Shown piece after piece: positions 1-11,200 of a DNA stretch of 64,000 nt. The position numbers were made by a program, and so were the translations under genes. The notes below the pieces were generated by a model. That model worked only from the letters and a program-made list of their open reading frames with translations. It ran no database searches and was not told the origin of the DNA. This DNA comes from Channa striata (Eukaryota > Chordata > Actinopteri > Anabantiformes > Channidae). Where the stretch lies: positions 74,371 through 138,370 of the forward strand of contig JAUPFM010000086.1 in NCBI GenBank assembly GCA_033026295.1, written 5' to 3'. Position 1 is the stretch's first letter. Each line of letters opens with the position of its first letter.

Positions 1-11
1 TATTTGAAGAC

Positions 12-401
12 ATGCACAGGCAGCTAGGAACATGGCATCTGCCTATGGCATACACCAATTTAAAGCTTAGATTTAGACCTTTAAGACAATACCAGGCACA
101 TCTAGCTTTGAGCTCCACAAAGGAAACAGCAGCCAGGAGAACGAGGCCCAATTTCAGGCCCTGTGCATTTTCAGCCATAGACCTGGGGAAGCCAGTTTGC
201 TCTTGCACGTTTCTCAGGCCAGCCTGGTGCAAATCACACTTGTTTCACATCAATTTAAAGCTTAAAAACTCTTCTTTCCACCCCTTTAAACCACTTGGAT
301 CAGACACTTTCCTCCTGGCTATAAAGAGCCAAAATGTGTGGTCAAATACAGCTGATTTTGGACTGGGGTCAGAAGGTCAAAAATGAGCCATATTTGCAGA
401 C
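12..401 (+). repeat. Reference full-length satellite monomer (390 bp, two 195-bp halves)
   Basis: Chosen as the reference; the phase is arbitrary (from ATGCACAGG to the base before the next copy). The 14-mer CAATTTAAAGCTTA occurs at 56-69 and again at 251-264, exactly 195 bp apart, half the monomer. Other colinear matches between halves are CCTTTAA (78-84 and 283-289), CAGRCAC (93-99 and 301-307) and CTGGGG (183-188 and 363-368). It contains two short dyads: CAGGC-CA-GCCTG at 215-226, and GGCT-ATAAAG-AGCC at 317-330. An open frame crosses most of the unit but ends at a TGA in each copy, so I do not call it a gene. Confidence 0.9.
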
Positions 402-926
402 ATGCACAGGCAGCTAGGAACATGGCATCTGCCTATGTCATACACCAATTTAAAGCTTAGATTTAGACCTTTAAGACAACACCAGGCACATCTAGCTGTG
501 AGCTCCACAAAGGAAACAGCAGCCAGGAGAACGAGGCCCAATTTCAGGCCCTGTGCATTTTCAGCGATAGGCCTGGGAAGCCAGTTTGCCCTTTCACGTT
601 TCTCAGGCCAGCCTGGTACAAATAACACTTGTTTCACATCAATTTAAAGCTTAAAAACTCCTCTTTCCATCCTTATAAACCACATGGATCAGACACTTTT
701 CTATTGGGTATGAAAAGCCAGTTTGCCTTTTCACGATTCTCAAGCCAGCCTAGTGCAAATCACACTTGTTTCACATCAATTTAAAGATTAAAAATTCCTC
801 TTTCCATCCATTTAAACCACTTGGATCAGACACTTTTCCCTGGCTATAAAGAGCCAAAATGTGTGGTCAGATACAGCTGATTTTGGACTGGGGTCAGAAG
901 GTCAAAAATGAGCCATATTTGAAGAC
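402..926 (+). repeat. Expanded monomer with internal partial duplication (525 bp)
   Basis: This unit is 135 bp longer than standard. After the stretch ending GAAAAGCCA at 720 it jumps back to the GTTTGCC segment that normally lies about 135 bp earlier, then runs through the CACTTG...GGATCAGACAC segment a second time. The junction falls in AGCCA, shared by both parent sites, consistent with microhomology or slipped-strand duplication. Confidence 0.85.
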
Positions 927-1316
927 ATGCACAGGCAGCTAGGAACATGGCATCTGCCTATGGCATACACCAATTTAAAGCTTAGATTTAGACCTTTAAG
1001 ACAATACTATGCACATCTAGCTTTGAGCTCCACAAAGGAAACAGCAGCCAGGAGAACGAGGCCCAATTTCAGGCCCTGTGCATTTTCAGCCATAGACCTG
1101 GGGAAGCCAGTTTGCCCTTTCACGTTTCTCAGGCCAGCCTGGTGCAAATCACACTTGTTTCACATCAATTTAAAGCTTAAAAACTGTTCTTTCCATCCTT
1201 ATAAACCACATGGATCAGACACTTTCTTCCTGGCTATAAAGAGCCAAAATGTGTGGTCAAATACAGCTGATTTTGGACTGGGGTCAGAAGGTCAAAAATG
1301 AGCCATATTTGCAGAC

Positions 1317-1843
1317 ATGCACAGGCAGCTAGGAACATGGCATCTGCCTATGGCATACACCAATTTAAAGCTTAGATTTAGACCTTTAGGGCAATACTAG
1401 GCACATCTAGCTGAGAGCTCCACAAAGGAAACAGCAGCCAGGAGAACGAGGCCCAATTTCAGGCCCTGTGCATTTTCAGCCATAGACCTGGGGAAGCCAG
1501 TTTGCCCTTTCACGTTTCTCAGGCCAGCCTTGTGCAAATCAAACTTGTTTCACATCAATTTAAAGCTTAAAAATTCCTCTTTCCATCCTTATAAACAACT
1601 TGGATCAGACACTTTCCTATTGGGTATGAAAAGCCAGTTTGCCTTTTCACGTTTCTCAGGCCAGCCTGGTGCAAATCACACTTGTTTCACATCAATTTAA
1701 AGATTAAAAATTCCTCTTTCCATCCTTATAAACAACTTTGATCAGACACTTTCCTCCTGGCTATAAAGAGCCAAAATGTGTGGTCAAATACAGCTGATTT
1801 TGGACTGGGGTCAGAAGGTCAAAAATGAGCCATGTTTGCAGAC
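1317..1843 (+). repeat. Second expanded monomer (about 527 bp)
   Basis: This has the same internal duplication as the unit at 402-926, with the junction AAAAGCCA|GTTTGCC near 1636. The shared junction means the two units descend from one rearranged ancestor, not two separate events. I saw this form only in the first 2 kb of the window. Confidence 0.85.
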
Positions 1844-2918
1844 ATGCACAGGCAGCTAGGAACATGGCATCTGCCTATGTCATACACCAATTTAAAGCTT
1901 AGATTTAGACCTTTAAGACAACACCAGGCACATCTAGCTGTGAGCTCCACAAAGGAAACAGCAGCCAGAGAACGAGGCCCAATTTCAGGCCCTGTGCATT
2001 TTCAGCCATAGGCCTGGGGAAGCCATTTTGCTCTTGCACGTTTCTCAGGCCAGCCTGGTGCAAATCACACTTGTTGCACATTAATTTAAAGCCCAAAGTC
2101 TCCTCTTTCCACCCCTTTAAACCACTTGGATCAGACACTTTCCTCCTGGCTATAAAGAGCCAAAATGTGTGGTCAAATACAGCTGATTTAAAGCTTAGAT
2201 TTAGACCTTTAAGGCAATACTAAGCACATCTAGCTTTGAGCTCCACAAAGGAAACAGCAGCCAGAGAATGAGGCCCAATTTCAGGTCCTGTGCATTTTCA
2301 GCGTCAGCCCAGGGGCAGCAAGTTTGCTCTTGCAAGTTTCTCAGGCCAGCCTGGTGCAAATCACACTTGTTTCACATCAATTTAAAGCTTAAAAACTCTT
2401 CTTTCCACCCCTTTAAACCACTTGGATCAGACACTTTCCTATTGGGTATAAAGAGCCAAAATGTGTGGTCAAATACAGCTGATTTTGGACTGGGGTCAGA
2501 AGGTCAAAAATGAGCCATATTTGCAGAAATGCACAGGCAGCTAGGAACATGGCATCTGCCTATGGCATACACCAATTTAAAGCTTAGATTTAGACCTTTA
2601 AGGCAATACTAGGCACATCTAGCTGTGAGCTCCACAAAGGAAACAGCAGCCAGGAGAACGAGGCCCAATTTCAGGCCCTGTGCATTTTCAGCCATAGACC
2701 TGGGGAAGCCAGTTTGCCCTTTCACGTTTCTCAGGCCAGCCTGGTGCAAATCACACTTGTTTCACATCAATTTAAAGCTTAAAAACTCTTCTTTCCATCC
2801 ATTTAAACCACTTGGATCAGACACTTTCTTCCTGGCTATAAAGAGCCAAAATGTGTGGTCAAATACAGCTGATATTTGACTGGGGTCAGAAGGTCAAAAA
2901 TGAGCCATATTTACAGAC

Positions 2919-3700
2919 ATGCACAGGCAGCTAGGAACATGGCATCTGCCTATGGCATAAGCCAATTTAAAGCTTAGATTTAGACCTTTAAGGCAATACT
3001 AGGTACATCTAGCTGTGAGCTCCATAAAGGAAACAGCAGCCAGGAGAACGAGGCCCAATTTCAGGCCCTGTGCATTTTCAGCCATAGGCCAGGGGAAGCC
3101 AGTATGCTATTGCACGTTTCTCAGGACAGCCTGGTGCAAATCACACTTGTTTCACATCAATTTAAAGCTTAAAAACTCCTCTTTCCATCCATTTAAACCA
3201 CTTGGATCAGACACTTTCCTCCTGGCTATAAAAAGCCAAAATGTGTGGTCAAATACAGCTGATTTTGGAACTGGGGTCAGAAGGTCAAAAATGAGCCATA
3301 TTTGAAGACATGCACAGGCAGCTAGGAACATGGCATCTGCCTATGGCATAAGCCAATTTAAAGCTTAGATTTAGACCTTTAAGGCAATACTAGGCACATC
3401 TAGCTGTGAGCTCCACAAAGGAAACAGCAGCCAGGCGAACGAGGCCCAATTTCAGGCCCTGTGCATTTTCAGCCATAGACCTGGGGAAGCCAGTTTGCCC
3501 TTTCACGTTTCTCAGGCCAGCCTGGTGCAAATCACACTTGTTTCACATCAATTTAAAGCTTAAAAACTCTTCTTTCCATCCATTTAAACCACTTGGATCA
3601 GACACTTTCTTCCTGGCTATAAAGAGCCAAAATGTGTGGTCAAATACAGCTGATTTTGGAACTGGGGTCAGAAGGTCAAAAATGAGCCATATTTGAAGAC
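2919..3700 (+). repeat. Two adjacent 391-bp monomers sharing an extra base
   Basis: Two consecutive units are 391 bp because both carry an extra A (TTTTGGAACTGGGG near 3267 and 3658). Both also have GCATAAGCC instead of GCATACACC. The shared private variants indicate a local tandem duplication. Confidence 0.75.
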
Positions 3701-4086
3701 ATGCACAGGCAGCTAGGAACATGGCATCTGCCTATGGCATAAGCCAATTTAAAGCTTAGATTTAGACCTTTAAGGCAATACTAGGCACATCTAGCTGTGA
3801 GCTCCACAAAGGAAACAGCAGCCAGGAGAACGAGGCCCAATTTCAGGCCCTGTGCATTTTCAGCGTCAGCCCAGGGGCAGCCAGTTTGCTCTTGCAAGTT
3901 TCTCAGGCCAGCCTGGTGCAAACCACTTGGATTTAAACCACTTGGATCAGACACCTTCCTCCTGGCTATAAAAAGCCAAAATGTGTGGTCAAATACAGCT
4001 GATTTTGGACCGGAAACAGCAGCCAGGAGAACGAGGCCCAATTTCAGGCCCTGTGCATTTTCAAAAAATGAGCCATATTTGCAGAC
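3701..4086 (+). repeat. Rearranged satellite unit with a mini-unit
   Basis: Three rearrangements lie in one 386-bp interval. Near 3920-3950 a 42-bp net deletion leaves a direct repeat of CCACTTGGAT. At 4008-4013 GGACCGGAAACAG joins the end of one unit to the middle of the next (147-bp net deletion). Near 4062 CATTTTCA joins directly to AAAAATGAGCC, leaving a fragment of about 50 bp that lacks the GGATCAGACAC core. It is the only such core-less fragment I saw. Confidence 0.8.
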
Positions 4087-7000
4087 ATGCACAGGCAGCT
4101 AGGAACATGGCATCTGCCTATAGCATACACCAATTTAAAGCTTAGATTTAGACCTTTAAGGCAATACTAGGGACATCTAGCTGTGAGCTCCACAAAGGAA
4201 ACAGCAGCCAGGAGAACGAGGCCCAATTTCAGGCCCTGTGCATTTTCAGCCATAGACCTGGGGAAGCCAGTTTGCCCTTTCACGTTTCTCAGGCCAGCCT
4301 GGTGCAAATCACACTTGTTTCACATCAATTTAAAGCTTAAAAACTCCTCTTTCCATCCATTTAAACCACTTGGATCAGACACTTTCCTCCTGGCTATAAA
4401 GAGCCAAAATGTGTGGTCAAATACAGCTGATTTTGGACTGGGGTCAGAAGGTCAAAAATGAGCCATATTTGAAGACATGCACAGGCAGCTAGGAACATGA
4501 CATCTGCCTATGGCATACACCAATTTAAAGTTTAGATTTAGACCTTTATGTCAATACTAGGCACATCTAGCTGTGAGCTCCACAAAGGAAACAGCAGCCA
4601 GAGAATAAGGCCCAATTTCAGGTCCTGTGCATTTTCAGCGTCAGCCCAGGGGCAGCCAGTTTGCTCTTGCACGTTTCTCAGGCCGGCCTGGTGCAAATCA
4701 CTTGGATCAGACACTTTCCTCCTGGCTATAAAGAGCCAAAATGTGTGGTCAAATACAGCTGATTTAAAGCTTACATTTAGACCTTTAAGGCAATACTAGG
4801 CACATCTAGCTTTGAGCTCCACAAAGGAAACAGCAGCCAGAGAATGAGGCCCAATTTCAGGTCCTGTGCATTTTCAGCGTCAGCCCAGGGCAGCCAGTTT
4901 GCTCTTGCACGTTTCTCAGGCCAGCCTGGTGCAAATCACACTTGTTTCACATCAATTTAAAGATTAAAAATTCCTCTTTCCATCCTTATAAACCACTTGG
5001 ATCAGACACTTTCTTACTGGGTATGAAAAGCCAAAATGTGTGGTCAAATACAGCTGATTTTGGACCGGGGTCAGAAGGTCAAAAATGAGCCATATTTACA
5101 GACATGCACAGGCAGCTAGGAACATGGCATCAGCCTATGGCATACACCAATTTAAAGCTTACATTTAGACCTTTAAGGCAATACTAGGCACATCTAGCTT
5201 TGAGCTCAACAAAGGAAATAGCAGCCAGAGAATGAGGCCCAATTTCAGGTCCTGTGCATTTTCAGCGTCAGCCCAGGGGCAGCCAGGTTGCTTTTGCACG
5301 TTTCTTAGGCCAGCCTGGTGCAAATCACACTTGTTTCACGTTAATTTAAAGCCCAAAGTCTCCTCTTTCCACCCCTTTAAACCACTTGGATCAGACACTT
5401 TCCTCCTGGCTATAAAGAGCCAAAATGTGTGGTCAAATACAGCTGATTTTGGACTGGGGTCAGAAGGTCAAAAATGAGCCATATTTGCAGACATGCACAG
5501 GCAGCTAGGATCATGGCATCTGCCTATGGCATACACCAATTTAAAGCTTAGATTTAGACCTTTAAGGCAATACTAGGCACATCTAGCTGTGAGCTCCACA
5601 GAGGAAACAGCAGCCAGGAGAACGAGGCCCAATTTCAGGCCCTGTGCATTTTCAGCGATAGGCCTGGGGAAGCCAGTTTGCCCTTTCACGTTTCTCAGGC
5701 CAGCCTGGTGCAAATCACACTTGTTTCACATCATTTTAAAGCTTAAAAACTCCTCTTTCCATCCATTTAAACCACTTGGATCAGACACTTTCCTCCTGGC
5801 TATAAAGAGCCAAAATGTGTGGTCAAATACAGCTGATTTTGGACTGGGGTCAGAAGGTCAAAAATGAGCCATATTTGCAGACATGCACAGGCAGCTAGGA
5901 ACATGGCATCTGCCTATGGCATACACCAATTTAAAGCTTAGATTTAGACCTTTAAGACAACACCAGGCACATCTAGCTGTGAGCTCCACAAAGGAAACAT
6001 CAGCCAGGAGAACGAGGCCCAATTTCAGGCCCTGTGCATTTTCAGCGATAGGCCTGGGGAAGCCAGTTTGCCCTTTCACGTTTCTCAGGCCAGCCTGGTG
6101 CAAATCACACTTGTTTCACATCATTTTAAAGCTTAAAAACTCCTCTTTCTACCCCTTTAAACCACTTGGATCAGACACTTTCCTCCTGGCTATAAAGAGC
6201 CAAAATGTGTGGTCAAATACAGCTGATTTTGGACTGGGGTCAGAAGGTCAAAAATGAGCCATATTTGCAGACATGCACAGGCAGCTAGGAACATGGCATC
6301 TACCTATGGCATACACCAATTTAAAGCTTAGATTTAGACCTTTAAGTCAATACTAGGCACATCTAGCTGTGAGCTCCACAAAGGAAACAGCAGCCAGGAG
6401 AACGAGGCCCAATTACAGGCCCTGTGCATTTTCAGCCATAGACCTGGGGAAGCCAGTTTGCCCTTTCACGTTTCTCAGGCCAGCCTGGTGCAAATCACAC
6501 TTGTTTCACATCAATTTAAAGATTAAAAATTCCTCTTTCCATCCTTATAAACCACTTGGATCAGACACTTTCTTACTGGGTATGAAAAGCCAAAATGTGT
6601 GGTCAAATACAGCTGATTTTGGACCGGGGTCAGAAGGTCAAAAATGAGCCATATTTACAGACATGCACAGGCAGCTAGGATCATGGCATCTGCCTATGGC
6701 ATACACCAATTTAAAGCTTACATTTAGACCTTTAAGGCAATACTAGGCACATCTAGCTTTGAGCTCCACAACAGAAACAGCAGCCAGAGAATGAGGCCCA
6801 ATTTCAGGTCCTGTGCATTTTCAGCGTCAGCCCAGGGGCAGCCAGTTTGCTCTTGCAAGTTTCTCAGGCCAGCCCGGTGCAAATCACACTTGTTTCACAT
6901 CAATTTAAAGCTTAAAAACTCCTCTTTCCATCCATTTAAACCACTTGGATCAGACACTTTCCTCCTGGCTATAAAGAGCCAAAATGTGTGGTCAAATACA

Positions 7001-8218
7001 GCTGAATTTGGACTGGGGTCAGAAGGTCAAAAATGAGCCATATTTGCAGACATGCACAGGCAGCTAGGAACATGGCATCTGCCTACTGCATACACCAATT
7101 TAAAGCTTAGATTTAGACCTTTAAGACAACACCAGGCACATCTAGCTGTGAGCTCCACAAAAGAAACAGCAGCCACGAGAATGAGGCCCAATTTCAGGCC
7201 CATTGCATTTTCAGCCATAGACCTGGGGAAGCCAGTTTGCCCTTTCACGTTTCTCAGGCCAGCCTGGTGCAAATCACACTTGTTTCACATCAATTTAAAG
7301 CTTAAAAACTCTTCTTTCCACCCCTTTAAACCACTTGGATCAGACACTTTCCTCCTGGCTATAAAGATCCAAAATGTGTGGTCAAATACAGCTGATTTTG
7401 GACTGTAGTCAGAAGGTCAAAAATGAGCCATATTTGCAGACATGCACAGGCAGCTAGGAACATGGCATCTGCCTATGGCATACACCAATTTAAAGCTTAG
7501 ATTTAGACCTTTAAGACAAGAATAGGCACATCTAGCTGTGAGCTCCACAAAGGAAACAGCAGCCAGAGAATGAGGCCCAATTTCAGGCCCTGTGCATTTT
7601 CAGCGATAGGCCTGGGAAGCCAGTTTGTCCTTTCACGTTTCTCAGGCCAGCCTGGTGCAAATCACACTTGTTTCACATCAATTTAAAGTTTGAAAACTCC
7701 TCTTTCCATCCATTTAAACCACTTGGATCAGACACTTTCCTCCTGGCTATAAAGAGCCAAAATGTGTGGTCAAATTCAACTGATTTTGGACTGTGGTCAG
7801 AAAGTCAAAAATGAGCCATATTTGCAGACATGCACAGGCAGCTAGGAACATGGCATCAGCCTATGGCATACACCAATTTAAAGCTTAGATTTAGACCTTT
7901 AAGGCAATACTAGGCACATCTAGCTGTGAGCTCCACAAAGGAAAGAGCAGCCAGAGAACGAGGCCCAATTTCAGGCCCTGTGCATTTTCAGCCATAGGCC
8001 TGGGGAAGCCATTTTGCTCTTGCACATTTCTCAGGCCAGCCTGGTGCAAATCACACTTGTTTCACATCAATTTAAAGCTTAAAAACTCTTCTTTCCATCC
8101 ATTTAAACCACTTGGATCAGACACTTTCCTCCTGGCTATAAAGATCCAAAATGTGTGGTCAAATACAGCTGATTTTGGACTGGGGTCAGAAGGTCAAAAA
8201 TGAGCCATATTTGCAGAC

Positions 8219-11200
8219 ATGCACAGGCAGCGAGGAACATGGCATCTGCCTATGGCATACACCAATTTAAAGCTTAGATTTAGACCTTTAAGACAACACC
8301 AGGCACATCTAGCTGTGAGCTCCACAAAGGAAACATCAGCCAGGAGAAAGAGGCCCAATTTCAGGCCCTGTGCATTTTCAGCGATAGGCCTGGGAAGCCA
8401 GTTTGTCCTTTCACGTTTCTCAGGCCAGCCTGGTGCAAATCACACTTGTTTCACATCAATTTAAAGTTTGAAAACTCCTCTTTCCATCCATTTAAACCAC
8501 TTGGATCAGACACTTTCCTCCTGGCTATAAAGAGCCAAAATGTGTGGTCAAATACAGCTGATTTTGGACCGGAAACAGCAGCCAGGAGAACGAGGCCCAA
8601 TTTCAGGCCCTGTGCATTTTCAGCCATAGACCTGGGAAGCCAGTTTGCCCTTTCACGTTTCTCAGGCCAGCCTGGTGCAAATCACACTTGTTTCACATCA
8701 ATTCAAAGCTTAAAAACTTTTCTTTCCACCCCTTTAAACCACTTGGATCAGACACTTTCCTCCTGGCTATAAAGAGCCAAAATGTGTGGTCAAATACAGC
8801 TGATTTTGGACTGGGGTCAGAAGGTCAAAAATGAGCCATATTTGCAGACATGCACAGGCAGCTAGGAACATGGCATCTGCCTATGGCATACACCAATTTA
8901 AAGTTTAGATTTAGACCTTTAAGGCAATACTAGGCACATCTAGCTGTGAGCTCCACAAAGGAAACATCAGCCAGAAGAACGAGGCCCAATTTCAGGCCCT
9001 GTGCATTTTCAGCGTCAGCCCAGGGGCAGCCAGTTTGCTCTTGCAAGTTTCTCAGGCCAGCCTGGTGCAAACCACTTGGATTTAAACCACTTGGATCAGA
9101 CACTTTCCTCCTGGCTATAAAAAGCCAAAATGTGTGGTCAAATACAGCTGATTTTGGACCGGAAACAGCAGCCAGGAGAACGAGGCCCAATTTCAGGCCC
9201 TGTGCATTTTCAGCGATAGGCCTGGGGAAGCCAGTTTGTCCTTTCACGTTTCTCAGGCCAGCCTGGTGCAAATCACACTTGCTTCACATCAATTTAAAGT
9301 TTGAAAACTCCTCTTTCCATCCATTTAAACCACTTGGATCAGACACTTTCCTGCTGGCTATAAAGAGCCAAAATGTGTGGTCAAATACAACTGATTTTGG
9401 ACTGTGGTCAGAAAGTCAAAAATGAGCCATATTTGCAGACATGCACAGGCAGCTAGGAACATGGCATCAGCCTATGGCATACACCAATTTAAAGCTTAGA
9501 TTTAGACCTTTAAGGCAATACTAGGCACATCTAGCTGTGAGCTCCACAAAGGAAACAGCAGCCAGAGAACGAGGCCCAATTTCAGGCCCTGTGCATTTTC
9601 AGCCATAGGCCTGGGAAGCCAGTTTGTCCTTTCACGTTTCTCAGGCCAGCCTGGTGCAAATCACACTTGTTTCACATCAATTTAAAGTTTGAAAACTCCT
9701 CTTTCCATCCATTTAAACCACTTGGATCAGACACTTTCCTCCTGGCTATAAAGAGCCAAAATGTGTGGTCAAATACAACTGATTTTGGACTGTGGTCAGA
9801 AAGTCAAAAATGAGCCATATTTGTAAACATGCACAGGCAGCTAGGAACATGGCATCAGCCTATGGCATACACCAATTTAAAGCTTAGATTTAGACCTTTA
9901 AGGCAATACTAGGCACATCTAGCTGTGAGCTCCACAAAGGAAACAGCAGCCAGAGAACGAGGCCCAATTTCAGGCCCTGTGCATTTTCAGCCATAGGCCT
10001 GGGGAAGCCATTTTGCTCTTGCACATTTCTCAGGCCAGCCTGGTGCAAATCACACTTGTTTCACATCAATTTAAAGCTTAAAAACTCTTCTTTCCATCCA
10101 TTTAAACCACTTGGATCAGACACTTTCCTCCTGGCTATAAAGATCCAAAATGTGTGGTCAAATACAGCTGATTTTGGACTGGGGTCAGAAGGTCAAAAAT
10201 GAGCCATATTTGCAGACATGCACAGGCAGCGAGGAACATGGCATCTGCCTATGGCATACACCAATTTAAAGCTTAGATTTAGACCTTTAAGACAACACCA
10301 GGCACATCTAGCTGTGAGCTCCACAAAGGAAACAACAGCCAGGAGAAAGAGGCCCAATTTCAGGCCCTGTGCATTTTCAGCGATAGGCCTGGGGAAGCCA
10401 GTTTGTCCTTTCACGTTTCTCAGGCCAGCCTGGTGCAAATCACACTTGTTTCACATCAATTTAAAGTTTGAAAACTCCTCTTTCCATCCATTTAAACCAC
10501 TTGGATCAGACACTTTCCTCCTGGCTATAAAGAGCCAAAATGTGTGGTCAAATACAGCTGATTTTGGACCGGAAACAGCAGCCAGGAGAACGAGGCCCAA
10601 TTTCAGGCCCTGTGCATTTTCAGCGATAGGCCTGTGGAAGCCAGTTTGTCCTTAAACGTTTCTCAGGCCAGCCTGGTGCAAATCACACTTGTTTCACATC
10701 AATTTAAAGTTTGAAAACTCCTCTTTCCATCCATTTAAACCACTTGGATCAGACACTTTCCTATTGGCTATAAAGAGCCAAAATGTGTGGTCAAATACAG
10801 CTGATTTTGGACTGGGGTCAGAAGGTCAAAAATGAGCCATATTTGCAGACATGCACAGGCAGCTAGGAACATGGCATCTGCCTATGGCATACACCAATTT
10901 AAAGTTTAGATTTAGACCTTTAAGGCAATACTAGGCACATCTAGCTGTGAGCTCCACAAAGGAAACATCAGCCAGAAGAACGAGGCCCAATTTCAGGCCC
11001 TGTGCATTTTCAGCGTCAGCCCAGGGGCAGCCAGTTTGCTCTTGCAAGTTTCTCAGGCCAGCCTGGTGCAAACCACTTGGATTTAAACCACTTGGATCAG
11101 ACACTTTCCTCCTGGCTATAAAAAGCCAAAATGTGTGGTCAAATACAGCTGATTTTGGACCGGAAACAGCAGCCAGGAGAACGAGGCCCAATTTCAGGCC

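Noticed and set aside
317..330. TATAAAG in each unit as a core promoter
   Set aside because: It is one short A/T word inside a dyad, variable between units (TATAAAA, TATGAAA, TGTAAAG), with no associated gene. Satellite transcription is possible but not supported here.
340..348. TGTGGTC resembling a RUNX binding site in every unit
   Set aside because: A six- to seven-base match is expected by chance and there is no other regulatory context.
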